DNA from: Roseomonas populi
Lineage (GTDB): Bacteria > Pseudomonadota > Alphaproteobacteria > Acetobacterales > Acetobacteraceae
Direction of reading: 5' to 3'
Length of the DNA: 64,000 bases
NCBI RefSeq assembly: GCF_024594815.1
Contig: NZ_JANJOU010000004.1
Coordinates: forward strand, 186,001 to 250,000
The translations under genes were made by a program, and so were the position numbers. Position 1 is the first letter of the stretch; each line of letters opens with the position of its first letter. Below, piece after piece: positions 46,857-54,807 of this stretch. A model generated the notes under the pieces. That model was not told the origin of the DNA, did no database searches, and saw only the letters and a list, made by a program, of their open reading frames with translations.

Positions 46857-47737
46857 CGACCGAAGCAAAGAACACCCTCGTCTTCACCGAATGGCTAGCG
46901 GGGGAACTCGGCAAGCCGGACCTCGTCGTCCTGGACTGCTCCCTGGTGCTGCCCGGCGAGCCGGGCGACAAGAAGGCCGGCTTCGCCGAGGCCCATATCC
47001 CCGGCGCGCGTCTCTTCGACATCGACCTCTTCGCCGATCCAGACAGCACCCTGCCCCATATGGTGCCCACCCCCGCGCGCTTCGCGAAGCTTGCGGGCGA
47101 CCTCGGCATCTCCAACGAGAGCCGCGTGGTCTTCTACGACCAGGCGCACGGGCTCCGCGCCGCCGCGCGCGGCTGGTGGCTGATGCGGCTGATGGGGCAC
47201 GAGAAGGCTTTCGTCCTCGATGGCGGCCTGCCCAAGTGGAAGAAGGAGGGCCGCCCGACCGAAGCCGGCGAGGCCGCGCCCGCCACCGCCGCAACCTTCG
47301 TCCCGGATTTCCGCGCCGATCGCCTGCGCGGCATCGGCGACATCAAGCGCATCGTCCGCCAGGGCGGCGGCGAGGCGCTGATCCTCGACGCCCGCGCGGC
47401 CGGCCGCTTCCAGGGCAGCGCGCCGGAGCCTCGCCCCGGCCTCGTCGCCGGCCATATCCCCGGCTCAGCCAACATTCCCTTTACCGAGCTGCTGGCCGCG
47501 GACGGCACGATGCTGCCGCCAGACCAGCTCCTCGCCCGGTTCGAGAAGGCCGGGGTGGAGCGGGAGCAGCCCGTGATCCTCTCCTGCGGCTCCGGCGTCA
47601 CCGCCACCGTCCTCGCCCTCGGCCTCGTCCAGGCTGGGCTGCCTGAGGGATCGGTCTATGACGGATCCTGGACCGAGTGGGGCCTGCGGCCGGAAACACC
47701 GAAGGTGACGGCCGACGCCGCCAAGGCCACCGCCTGA
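46853..47737 (+). CDS. sseA: 3-mercaptopyruvate sulfurtransferase
   Basis: Two-domain rhodanese, 294 residues, transferring sulfur from 3-mercaptopyruvate to thiol acceptors. Catalytic Cys245 is in SCGSGVTATV; the CGSGVT loop is that of mercaptopyruvate sulfurtransferases rather than thiosulfate rhodaneses. GAGHIPGA-type motifs appear twice (EAHIPGARLFDID and GHIPGSANIPF). The start is GTG 46853-46855, sharing bases with the alaX stop (GTGA), and the stop shares a base with metC, so alaX-sseA-metC are translationally chained. Confidence 0.94.
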   Translation: MTTEAKNTLVFTEWLAGELGKPDLVVLDCSLVLPGEPGDKKAGFAEAHIPGARLFDIDLFADPDSTLPHMVPTPARFAKLAGDLGISNESRVVFYDQAHGLRAAARGWWLMRLMGHEKAFVLDGGLPKWKKEGRPTEAGEAAPATAATFVPDFRADRLRGIGDIKRIVRQGGGEALILDARAAGRFQGSAPEPRPGLVAGHIPGSANIPFTELLAADGTMLPPDQLLARFEKAGVEREQPVILSCGSGVTATVLALGLVQAGLPEGSVYDGSWTEWGLRPETPKVTADAAKATA

Positions 47738-48933
47738 TGAGCGCGAGGAAGGACACCGGCCTCGGCTTCTCCACGCGCATGTCCCATCACGGGCGCGCGG
47801 GGGCGAAGGAGCACGGCTTCGTCAACCCGCCCATCCACCGCGGCTCCACCGTGCTCTTCCCGGACTGCGAGTCCCGCAAGAACTCGGCGAAGCAGCGCTA
47901 CGAGCAGGTGCTGACCTACGGCACCGCCGGCGGCCCCACCCACCACATGCTGGAGGACATGGTGGCGGAGATCGAGGGCGGCACCCGCGCCCTGATCGTC
48001 GGCACCGGCCTTGCCGCCTGCATGGTCCCGCTCTTCGCCTACCTGAAGGCGGGCGACCACTGCCTGGTGCCGGACAGCGTCTATGGCCCCGTCCGCAATC
48101 TGGCGGACGGGCTGATGAAGAGCTTCGGGATCGAGACCACCTACTATGACCCGATGGTGGACGAAGCGGGGATGGCCGCGCTGATCCGGCCGAACACGAA
48201 GGTGGTCTATACCGAGAGCCCGGGCAGCCACACCTTCGAGCTGCAGGACATCCCCGCCATCGCCAGCGCCGCCCGCGCGGCGGGCGCCAAGGTGCTGATG
48301 GACAACACCTGGGGCTTCCACACCTTCCAACCCTTCGCGCACGGCGTGGACGTCTCCATCCAGGCCCTCACCAAGTATGCGGGCGGCCATTCCGACGTGC
48401 TGCTGGGCAGCGTGACGGTGAATAACCCCGAGGACTGGCAGATAGTGAAGGGCGCTTCGAGCCAGCTCGGCCAGTTCGCCAGCCCCGACGACTGCTGGCT
48501 GTGCCTGCGCGGCCTCCGCACCCTGCCCGTGCGGCTGCGCCAGCAGGCGGAGAACGGGCTGCAGGTCGCGCGCTGGCTGGAGACGCAGCCGGAGGTGCTG
48601 CGCCTGCTGCACCCCGCCCTGCCCTCCCACCCGCAGCACGCGCTGTTCCAGCGCGACTTCTCCGGCACCTGCTCGCTCTTCGGCCTGGTGCTGCAGCCCC
48701 GCTACTCGGACGCGGACGCCGAGACGGTGGTGGACGCGCTCCGGCTCTTCGGCATCGGCGCCTCCTGGGGCGGCTACGAGAGCCTCGCCCTTCCCACCGC
48801 GCCCTCGATCAGCCGAACGGTGACGAACCCGAAGGACTTCGGCGGCCCGATCATCCGCCTCCATATTGGCCTGGAGGACCCGGAGGACCTGATCGCGGAC
48901 CTGACCCAGGCGCTGGGCCGGCTGCCGCGATAG
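47737..48933 (+). CDS. metC: Cystathionine beta-lyase
   Basis: PLP enzyme converting cystathionine to homocysteine in methionine synthesis, 398 residues. NPPIHRGSTVLFPD, YGTAGGPTHHMLEDMVAEIEG and the PLP-binding Lys213 in ALTKYAGGHSD are diagnostic of the Cys/Met metabolism PLP family; the short YTESPGSHTFE segment matches beta-lyases. ATG 47737 overlaps the sseA stop by one base. Pairing with a sulfurtransferase suggests coordinated sulfur amino-acid turnover. Confidence 0.93.
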   Translation: MSARKDTGLGFSTRMSHHGRAGAKEHGFVNPPIHRGSTVLFPDCESRKNSAKQRYEQVLTYGTAGGPTHHMLEDMVAEIEGGTRALIVGTGLAACMVPLFAYLKAGDHCLVPDSVYGPVRNLADGLMKSFGIETTYYDPMVDEAGMAALIRPNTKVVYTESPGSHTFELQDIPAIASAARAAGAKVLMDNTWGFHTFQPFAHGVDVSIQALTKYAGGHSDVLLGSVTVNNPEDWQIVKGASSQLGQFASPDDCWLCLRGLRTLPVRLRQQAENGLQVARWLETQPEVLRLLHPALPSHPQHALFQRDFSGTCSLFGLVLQPRYSDADAETVVDALRLFGIGASWGGYESLALPTAPSISRTVTNPKDFGGPIIRLHIGLEDPEDLIADLTQALGRLPR

Positions 48934-48946
48934 GAAGGCCGCCGAC

Positions 48947-49453
48947 GTGAAGCTCCCCGAGCTCGTCCACGGCATGACCGTGACGGCGGGGGAGCTGCGC
49001 TTCGGCGCGCCCGCCCTCGACGACTACTTCGCCGCGCTCCTGCCGGCGGGCCTGCGCGCGGCACCCGGGCGGCTCGCCTTCGCCGCGGCGTGCCACGGCG
49101 CCCTGCTGATGCTGCGCCGCCAGCTGATCGCGAAGGGCCTCTCGATCGGGCTGCCCGGGCCCGACGACGTGCCGCTGAAGGCCGCCGCTGCCGGCCTCCA
49201 TCCCGGGCTGGACCTGATCATCGGCCCGGGAACGGCCGAGCAGCACCGGGACCGCGTGCTGCGCGCGCTGCTGACCGAGTCCGACGAGCCGCCGGGCCTA
49301 CCCTCCTCGGTCCGCTGGCCGGCGGAGGGGGATGCCTCCGGCACGACCCTGGTCGCCCTCCTCTCCCCTGGCCGCCGCTGGCCCGCCGGCGCGCCATGGG
49401 ACGGCATGGCTTACCTGGACGCGGAAACCTTCACCTTGGGCTTTCGCCCCTGA
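48947..49453 (+). CDS. Hypothetical protein coupled to the GT61 gene
   Basis: A 168-residue soluble protein I do not recognise. It has an Ala/Leu-rich N-terminal half (YFAALLPAGLRAAPGRLAFAAA), no signal peptide or membrane helix and a conserved-looking PWDGMAYLDAETFTLGFRP end. The GTG start at 48947 is supported by GGAAGG 8 nt upstream. It sits 13 bp after metC, and its stop shares one base with the start of the glycosyltransferase (TGATG), so the two are probably made together. Confidence 0.7.
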   Translation: MKLPELVHGMTVTAGELRFGAPALDDYFAALLPAGLRAAPGRLAFAAACHGALLMLRRQLIAKGLSIGLPGPDDVPLKAAAAGLHPGLDLIIGPGTAEQHRDRVLRALLTESDEPPGLPSSVRWPAEGDASGTTLVALLSPGRRWPAGAPWDGMAYLDAETFTLGFRP

Positions 49454-50586
49454 TGGAAGGCCTGCCGCAATCCGCAATCCCCTGCTCGATCGCAGAATTG
49501 CCCCCAGCCGACGACCTGGCCGGGCTGACCTGGGCCGACCGTGCCTGCCTCGATCTCGCGCCAGGCCGCATGATCGAGCACCCGTCCTTCCCGATCTTCC
49601 ACCGCAGGCAACCCGCCCAGGTCAGATGGCAGCGCCGCTCCGTGCCGGCTCTTCGGCTGGCGGTGCTGAGCGACGTGGTCGTCATCGGCGGCGGGATGGT
49701 GCTGGAGCCCGCCTCGGGCACGCTGATGCTGGAGAGCTTCACTTCATCCGGAGAGACGACCGCCTCCGCGAACACCCTCGTCAACGCGCTGCGCTTCATG
49801 AAGGCGCATCCGAGGGACGGTGCCATTTACCCGGACCAGCACTGGTCCCCTCCCGCCCGCCGGATCGAGGATCCGGTCTTCCACCTCACCTACCTTTCGG
49901 ACATCAACTACACGCACTTCATGCTCGAGGTCCTGCCGAAGCTGCACTACTGGCTGCTGCTTCCCGAGCCCAGGCCGCGCCTCCTTGTCTCCCGCGCCGC
50001 GGCGGAGCGGCTGGCAGGACTTCTGGCCCTCTACGGCGTCGGCGCCGAGCAGCTAGTGGTCTGCCCCACTCCGTTCGAGCGCCCGGTGGCCGCTGCCCGG
50101 CTCTATCTGGGGGCGGCGCCGATGCTCGGGCATGCCCCGGTCCTGGCCTCCCTGCAATCGGCGGACGCGCCCCCATCCCCGGGCCCGAAGCGCATCTTCG
50201 TCACCCGCCGGGGGGACAAGTCCTGGTTTCGCAAGCTTCTCAACGAGGAATCCGTGGCGGAATTCCTCGCCGCGCGCGGCTTCGGGGTGCTGGCCATGGA
50301 TGATCTCGCGCTCGCGCAGCAGGTCGCGCTCTTCCGCGGAGCTGACTGCGTCGCGGGGATCTATGGCGGCGCCCTGTTCAACACGATCTTCTCCGCGCCG
50401 GGCGCGCGGGTGCTCAGCCTGACATCCCCGGACTACCACCGCACCATCCTGGACGCCGCGCCGATGCAGCTCCGCGGCGCCACGGTGCTCGGGGAGTCCT
50501 TCACCACGAAGCTGGACAGCAACAACAGCCCCTTCGTGGTGGACATGGAGGACCTGCGCGCGGCCTGCGATCACCTCGGCCTCTGA
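49453..50586 (+). CDS. Glycosyltransferase family 61 protein
   Basis: A 377-residue protein with the GT61 (DUF563) core: LSDINYTHFMLEVLPKLHYW near residue 140 corresponds to the NYxHWxxExLPRL motif, GPKRIFVTRRGD follows, and GADCVAGIYGGALFNTIFSAPGARVLSL matches the GxHGAxLxN motif, though the usual His is replaced (IYGGALFN). It probably acts on a surface polysaccharide or glycoconjugate in the cytoplasm; donor and acceptor are unknown. No signal peptide. Start ATG 49453, coupled to the upstream unknown ORF. Confidence 0.83.
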   Translation: MEGLPQSAIPCSIAELPPADDLAGLTWADRACLDLAPGRMIEHPSFPIFHRRQPAQVRWQRRSVPALRLAVLSDVVVIGGGMVLEPASGTLMLESFTSSGETTASANTLVNALRFMKAHPRDGAIYPDQHWSPPARRIEDPVFHLTYLSDINYTHFMLEVLPKLHYWLLLPEPRPRLLVSRAAAERLAGLLALYGVGAEQLVVCPTPFERPVAAARLYLGAAPMLGHAPVLASLQSADAPPSPGPKRIFVTRRGDKSWFRKLLNEESVAEFLAARGFGVLAMDDLALAQQVALFRGADCVAGIYGGALFNTIFSAPGARVLSLTSPDYHRTILDAAPMQLRGATVLGESFTTKLDSNNSPFVVDMEDLRAACDHLGL

Positions 50587-50603
50587 CGCCGAGGCTCCGG
50601 CGC

Positions 50604-50626
50604 GCCGGCCGCCCGCTCAGGCCGGC
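50604..50626. terminator. Possible terminator between convergent genes
   Basis: A perfect 7-bp GC inverted repeat (50604-50610 with 50620-50626, 9-nt loop) fills the space between the GT61 stop and the convergent transporter stop, which lies in the loop. No T-run on either side. Confidence 0.35.
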
Positions 50627-51966
50627 CGGGACAGGGGAGAGGCTCCGGCCCCCGCCTCGGCCAGTTCCGCCCGCTCCTGCCGCCGCCCCAGCCAGAAGCT
50701 CAGTGCCAACCACGCGACGGAGAGCGGCACGGCGACAATGGAGATCCCCGTCATGCTCAGCCCCAGCGCGATAAGCCCGGCATAGGACCAGCTCGCGACC
50801 TGGTCGCCGCCGCGATAGACCACGGTGTCGATGAAGTTCTTCGCCTTGTACCGGTCCTCGCGCGGCACGGAGGTGAAGAGGACCTCCCGGGTCGGGCGGG
50901 CCAGGGCGAAGTTGCTGACGCGCCGGACCACCTGCACGGCCACGAACACCGTGACGCTCGGCGCTGCCGCCAGCGCGGCGAAGCCCGCCACGCTGAACAG
51001 CGGCAGTGCGCAGAGCGTGATCGCGACGCCCAGCCAACCCATCAGCCGACCCGTGAGGAAGAGCTGGAACACCAGGGTGAGCACGTTCACCCAGAAGTCG
51101 ATGTCGGCGAAGAAGGCCGTGCGCGCCGCCCGGTTCGGGAAACTGGCCTCCGCGATCGTCGCCTGCTGAAAGTACAGGAAGGTAGAAGTGACGGAGTAGA
51201 ACAGGATGAAGAACGCGATCCCCAGCAGGTAGGGCGAGCGGAAAGTATGCGTCATTCCCGCGAAAATGCCGCCGCCGACGGCCTTGTTCGGATCACCGCC
51301 CTGCACGGGCCGCTGGAAGGCGTCGCTGATCCGCGAAAGGTGCCGGGAGGCGAAGACAGCCACCTCCAGCAGCACGATCGAGGCGAGCAGCAGCCAGTTC
51401 TGCCCGAGCTTCTCCACGAAACCCGAGGTCAGGCCCGATCCGGCGATCCCGCCCACGGTCGCGCCCGCCGCCAGGAAGCCGAAGAGGCGCTTCCCCTGCT
51501 CCGCGTCGAAAACGTCCACCACGAAGGACCAGAAAACGGAGACGACGAACAGGTTGAAAACCGAGACCCAGATGAAGAAGGCCCGCCCGATCCAGACATG
51601 CGCCTCCTGCCCTGCGAACATCAGCAGAAGCATGAAGACGAGCAGGTTCAGCATGAAGAAGCGGTAGGAGATGGCGATGAACCGCTCCCTCGGCCATTTC
51701 CGCACCGCGTAGGCGAAGAGCGGGTTCACGGCGAGCATCGCCAGCAGCGTGCCGGTGAAGAGCCATGGCAGGTTCCGCACCCCGCCCGCGACCCCTAGCT
51801 CGTCCCGGATCGGCCGCAGCACGTAGTAGGCCAGGAACAGGGCGAAGACGTAGAGCCAGGACCAGGCCAGGGCCCGCGCCTCCGCCGGGCGGACATCGAT
51901 GATCCGCCGCAGTCCCTGGTAGAGCAGCCCGCCCCGCTCCGGGAGGGCGGGGGCCTTAGAGGCCAT
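50617..51966 (-). CDS. ATP/ADP translocase-like (NTP/NDP exchange) transporter
   Basis: A 449-residue membrane protein with about 12 helices. FALFLAYYVLRPIRDELGVAGG and FNLFVVSVFWSFVVDVFDAEQGKRLFGFLAAGATVGGIAG are the hallmarks of the TLC/NTT family that includes rickettsial and chlamydial ATP/ADP exchangers; the C-terminal half has RRVSNFALARPTREVLFTSVPREDRYKAKNFIDT, also typical. In free-living bacteria such homologs are called MFS transporters and their substrates are unknown; nucleotide exchange is inference. The gene overlaps the aldo/keto reductase by 11 bp. Confidence 0.85.
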   Translation of the reverse strand: MASKAPALPERGGLLYQGLRRIIDVRPAEARALAWSWLYVFALFLAYYVLRPIRDELGVAGGVRNLPWLFTGTLLAMLAVNPLFAYAVRKWPRERFIAISYRFFMLNLLVFMLLLMFAGQEAHVWIGRAFFIWVSVFNLFVVSVFWSFVVDVFDAEQGKRLFGFLAAGATVGGIAGSGLTSGFVEKLGQNWLLLASIVLLEVAVFASRHLSRISDAFQRPVQGGDPNKAVGGGIFAGMTHTFRSPYLLGIAFFILFYSVTSTFLYFQQATIAEASFPNRAARTAFFADIDFWVNVLTLVFQLFLTGRLMGWLGVAITLCALPLFSVAGFAALAAAPSVTVFVAVQVVRRVSNFALARPTREVLFTSVPREDRYKAKNFIDTVVYRGGDQVASWSYAGLIALGLSMTGISIVAVPLSVAWLALSFWLGRRQERAELAEAGAGASPLSRPA

Positions 51967-52894
51967 CGACGTACTGCTCCATCCGCCGGCGCATCGCCGC
52001 GTCCGGCATCCGGCCCTGGGCGGCGCGAAGGTTGTCGTCCACGTAGCGGGCCTGGGCCATGCCGGGCACGGCGCAGGTCACCCCCTCGTGGCTGACGAGG
52101 TACTTCAACATGAACTGCGCCCAGCTCGTCACGTCGATCTCAGCCGCCCATTCCGGCAGGGGCTTGCCCTGGGTGGCGCGGAACACGCTGCCCCGGCCGA
52201 AGGGCAGGTTGATGAACACGGCCATCCCCCGCTCCTTCGCCAAGGGGATGATGCGCTCGGCGGCGTTCCGGTTGTCCAGCGCGTAGTCGATCTGGATGGA
52301 ATCCAGCTGCTCCCGGCGCATCATGGCCTCGAAGGCCTCGTACTGCCGGTCGAAGCTCGTGGTGGCGCCAAGGTAGCGGATCCGGCCGGCCTGCTTCAGT
52401 TCCCGCAGGTAGGCCAGTTCGTTCGTGATGTCGCGCAGGTTGTGCACGGCCAGCAGGTCGATCCGGTCCGTCCGCAGCGCCTTAAAGGAGGCGTCGATCT
52501 GCGCCCGCCCCTGCTCGATATTGTCCACCCCCACCTTGGTGCAGACGAAGAGAGAGGGCCGGATCTTCAGGTCGTCCATCAGCCCGCCCATGATCGCCTC
52601 GGCCTGGCCGTAGGATGGTGCGGTGTCCACCACCGTCCCGCCCAGCGCGTGGAAGCGGCGGAAGGTGTCGCGCAGCGGCGCCACGTCCTCGCCGGGCTTC
52701 ACCTCCTCGTAGCGCCGGGCGGAGCCGAGGCCGATCACCGGGATCATCTCGCCCGAGGAGGGAATGGGCTTGCGGACCAGGGTTCCCATCGCAGCCCCCG
52801 GAGCAGCCCCTTGCGCCGCAGAGCCCCGGGGCAGCGCCGTGGCGGCTAGGCCGGCCCCCACGCCGGTCAGGATCGTGCGGCGGGTGGTATGCAT
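51956..52894 (-). CDS. Tat-exported aldo/keto reductase
   Basis: A 312-residue NADPH-dependent aldo/keto reductase. TRRTILTGVGAG with an Ala-rich helix and SAAQG is a twin-arginine signal, so the mature enzyme is probably periplasmic, unusual for an NADPH enzyme. Catalytic positions are visible: Asp and Tyr in VDTAPSYGQAEAIMG, Lys in VCTKVG and His in LLAVHNLRD. It precedes and overlaps the transporter gene, so the two form an operon. Confidence 0.88.
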   Translation of the reverse strand: MHTTRRTILTGVGAGLAATALPRGSAAQGAAPGAAMGTLVRKPIPSSGEMIPVIGLGSARRYEEVKPGEDVAPLRDTFRRFHALGGTVVDTAPSYGQAEAIMGGLMDDLKIRPSLFVCTKVGVDNIEQGRAQIDASFKALRTDRIDLLAVHNLRDITNELAYLRELKQAGRIRYLGATTSFDRQYEAFEAMMRREQLDSIQIDYALDNRNAAERIIPLAKERGMAVFINLPFGRGSVFRATQGKPLPEWAAEIDVTSWAQFMLKYLVSHEGVTCAVPGMAQARYVDDNLRAAQGRMPDAAMRRRMEQYVDGL

Positions 52895-53032
52895 GGCGTC
52901 GTCTCCCCGGAAGGGCCCCCTTCGCCGCTGGATGCGGCGCGGGACGGCGTCGTGGCCATTCAGTTAGGGAGTGTTGCGCGGATGTAAGGTCCGGGGAACC
53001 GCCATTGTTCCGCCGGGCGAAGGGGCCGGCGG

Positions 53033-53521
53033 TCAGACCGCTGCGGCGCAGGCCTCGCAGGTGCCCTCCACCTCCACCGTGGCCCTGGCAGGGTGGAACC
53101 CGGCCGCCCGCGCCGCGGCCGCCACCGCCGCCGCCACGCTGTCGTCCGACAGTTCCGAAGTGCGGCCGCAGTTCCGGCAAATGAGGAACTGGTGGGGATG
53201 CTCCTCCCCATGGCCGTGCGCCGAATCGGTGCAGGGAATGAAGGCGTTCAGCCGCTCCACCCGATGGATCAGCCCCTGGGCCATCAGGAAGTCCAGCGCC
53301 CGGTACACGGTCGGCGGCGCGGCCCCCGGCCGCTCCGCCCGCAGCCGGTCCAGCAGCGCATAGGCGCCGACGGGCTGTGGCGCCTCCAGCACCATCTCCA
53401 GCACCCGCCGCCGCAGCGGCGTCAACTGGGCGCCGCGGCGTAGGCAGGCCGCCTCCGCCTCGCGCAGCGCGCCGGCCGGGTCCGAAGGGGCGTGGTGGTG
53501 GTCGTGGTCGCCGTGGGGCAT
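53033..53521 (-). CDS. zur: Fur family transcriptional regulator, probably Zur
   Basis: A 162-residue metalloregulator. The winged helix is LTPLRRRVLEMVLEAPQPVGAYALLDRL ... PPTVYRALDFLMAQGLIHRVE. Structural zinc cysteines occur as CRNCG and CEAC, and the HPHQFLICRNCG context resembles Zur rather than Fur. The N-terminus is strikingly His-rich (MPHGDHDHHH). ATG 53519-53521 has GAGGA 6 nt upstream; a GTG thirteen codons earlier is less likely. It is divergent from hisI, and no znuABC genes are in view. Zur versus Fur/Irr is an inference from motifs. Confidence 0.85.
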   Translation of the reverse strand: MPHGDHDHHHAPSDPAGALREAEAACLRRGAQLTPLRRRVLEMVLEAPQPVGAYALLDRLRAERPGAAPPTVYRALDFLMAQGLIHRVERLNAFIPCTDSAHGHGEEHPHQFLICRNCGRTSELSDDSVAAAVAAAARAAGFHPARATVEVEGTCEACAAAV

Positions 53522-53562
53522 CCGGTCCTCGGGTGCGGCGCGGGTCTTCCGCGCCGGCACGC

Positions 53563-53572
53563 CCTATATAGG
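53563..53572. promoter_or_regulatory. Palindromic CCTATATAGG in the zur-hisI divergent region
   Basis: A perfect 10-bp AT-cored palindrome lies 4 bp before the hisI start codon and 41 bp upstream of the zur start. It could be a -10 element for hisI (then nearly leaderless) or a binding site; its position next to a metalloregulator gene makes it worth testing. Fur-family boxes are usually longer, so this remains open. Confidence 0.35.
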
Positions 53573-53576
53573 CGCC

Positions 53577-54053
53577 ATGAGCACGCCGCCCAACCGCGCC
53601 CCAGAAGGGGCCCCATCGCGCCCCGCCGACCTGCCGGCCTGGAACCCGCCCACGCAGGAGGCCCGCTCCAGCTTCGTCGGGGCCCTCCGGCCCGACTCGA
53701 ACGGGCTCGTCGCCGCCATCGCGCAGGCGCACGGCACCGGGGAGGTGCTGATGCTCGCCTGGATGAACGCGGAGGCGGTGGAGGAGACGCTTCGGACAGG
53801 CCGGGTCACCTACTACAGCCGCTCCCGCAAGGGCTTGTGGCGGAAGGGCGAGACCTCCGGCCAGGTGCAGCACCTGATCGATCTGCGCCTGGACTGCGAC
53901 GGCGACGCGCTGCTCGCCACCGTCCACCAGGACGGCGTGGCCTGCCACACCGGCCGCCGCTCCTGCTTCTCCTGGGGACTGTCCGGGGAAGAAGTCCGCC
54001 CGTTGGAACCCGTCCTGGCCGATCCGGCGGCTCTCTACGGCGGGGCCCGTTGA
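53577..54053 (+). CDS. hisI: Phosphoribosyl-AMP cyclohydrolase
   Basis: Third step of histidine synthesis, opening the ring of phosphoribosyl-AMP; 158 residues, single-function form without a HisE domain. VLMLAWMNAEAVEETLRTG, YYSRSRKGLWRKGETSG, the Mg/Zn site DCDGDALL and the CHTGRRSCF zinc cysteines are all present. An N-terminal Pro-rich tail of about 40 residues precedes the core. The start lies directly behind an AT-rich palindrome, with no clear Shine-Dalgarno. Confidence 0.94.
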   Translation: MSTPPNRAPEGAPSRPADLPAWNPPTQEARSSFVGALRPDSNGLVAAIAQAHGTGEVLMLAWMNAEAVEETLRTGRVTYYSRSRKGLWRKGETSGQVQHLIDLRLDCDGDALLATVHQDGVACHTGRRSCFSWGLSGEEVRPLEPVLADPAALYGGAR

Positions 54054-54104
54054 CGCCTTCGTGCGGCAGAGGCTTCCCTTCCAGCCACACGGAAGGAATG
54101 CCGC

Positions 54105-54779
54105 ATGCCGCTCACCATGCCGGAGGAACTGATCCTCCTGATGCTCGACGACCGGAGCGGCCGCCTGCATGAAACGGCCGGCCCCGCTTCCGGCTACGCG
54201 GTAGCGGGCGCCATCCTGGCGGAGCTGGCGCTACGCAACCGGATCGACACGGACCCGCAGCGCCTCTTCGTGGCCGATGCCGCCCCGACCGGCGATGCGA
54301 TTCTCGATCCCGTCCTCGCCCGCATCGCCGCCGATCCTGGCCCGAGCGAGGCGGAAGGCAGCGTGCCCCATAACAGCCGCTACTGGATCGAGACGCTGGG
54401 GCGCGAGGCCGAAACCTACCGGGAGGCCATTTTCGCGCGCCTTGTCGCCCAAGGCATCCTGCGGGAGGAGCAAGGCCGCTTCCTCTGGATCTTCCCGGAG
54501 CGCCGCTACCCCGTGATCTCCGACAAGGAGGAGCGCGAGGTGAAGGCTCGCCTGACGGGGGTGATCTTCAACGACGACATCCCCGAGCCGCGCGATTCGC
54601 TCCTCATCGGCCTCTGCCGCGCCGCCGGGCTGCTGCCGCTGATCCTGTCCGAGGAGACGCTCGAGGAGGTCGAGCCCCGGATCCAGCAGGTCGCCAATCT
54701 GGAGGAGCTCAGCCGCTCCCTCGGCAACGCCGTGCGCGACATCTTCATCGAGATGGCCCGCTACACGCCGATCATGTAA
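54105..54779 (+). CDS. GPP34 (GOLPH3/VPS74-like) family protein
   Basis: A 224-residue all-helical protein of the Golgi phosphoprotein 3 family. TMPEELILLMLDDRSGRLHE is the characteristic N-terminal stretch, followed by AVAGAILAELALRNRI, ERRYPVISDKEEREVKARL and LIGLCRAAGLLPLILSEE. In eukaryotes the fold binds PI4P and helps retain glycosyltransferases; in bacteria its function is unknown. It sits between hisI and lpxB on the same strand (28 bp before lpxB), so a link to lipid A or membrane enzymes is an inference. Confidence 0.82.
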   Translation: MPLTMPEELILLMLDDRSGRLHETAGPASGYAVAGAILAELALRNRIDTDPQRLFVADAAPTGDAILDPVLARIAADPGPSEAEGSVPHNSRYWIETLGREAETYREAIFARLVAQGILREEQGRFLWIFPERRYPVISDKEEREVKARLTGVIFNDDIPEPRDSLLIGLCRAAGLLPLILSEETLEEVEPRIQQVANLEELSRSLGNAVRDIFIEMARYTPIM

Positions 54780-54807
54780 GGGCTCGCGCCGCCGGTCCGG
54801 GCCGCTT

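Noticed and set aside
47600-47760. SAM or other sulfur riboswitch before metC
   Set aside because: metC starts on the sseA stop codon, leaving no leader space; no riboswitch-like region exists upstream.
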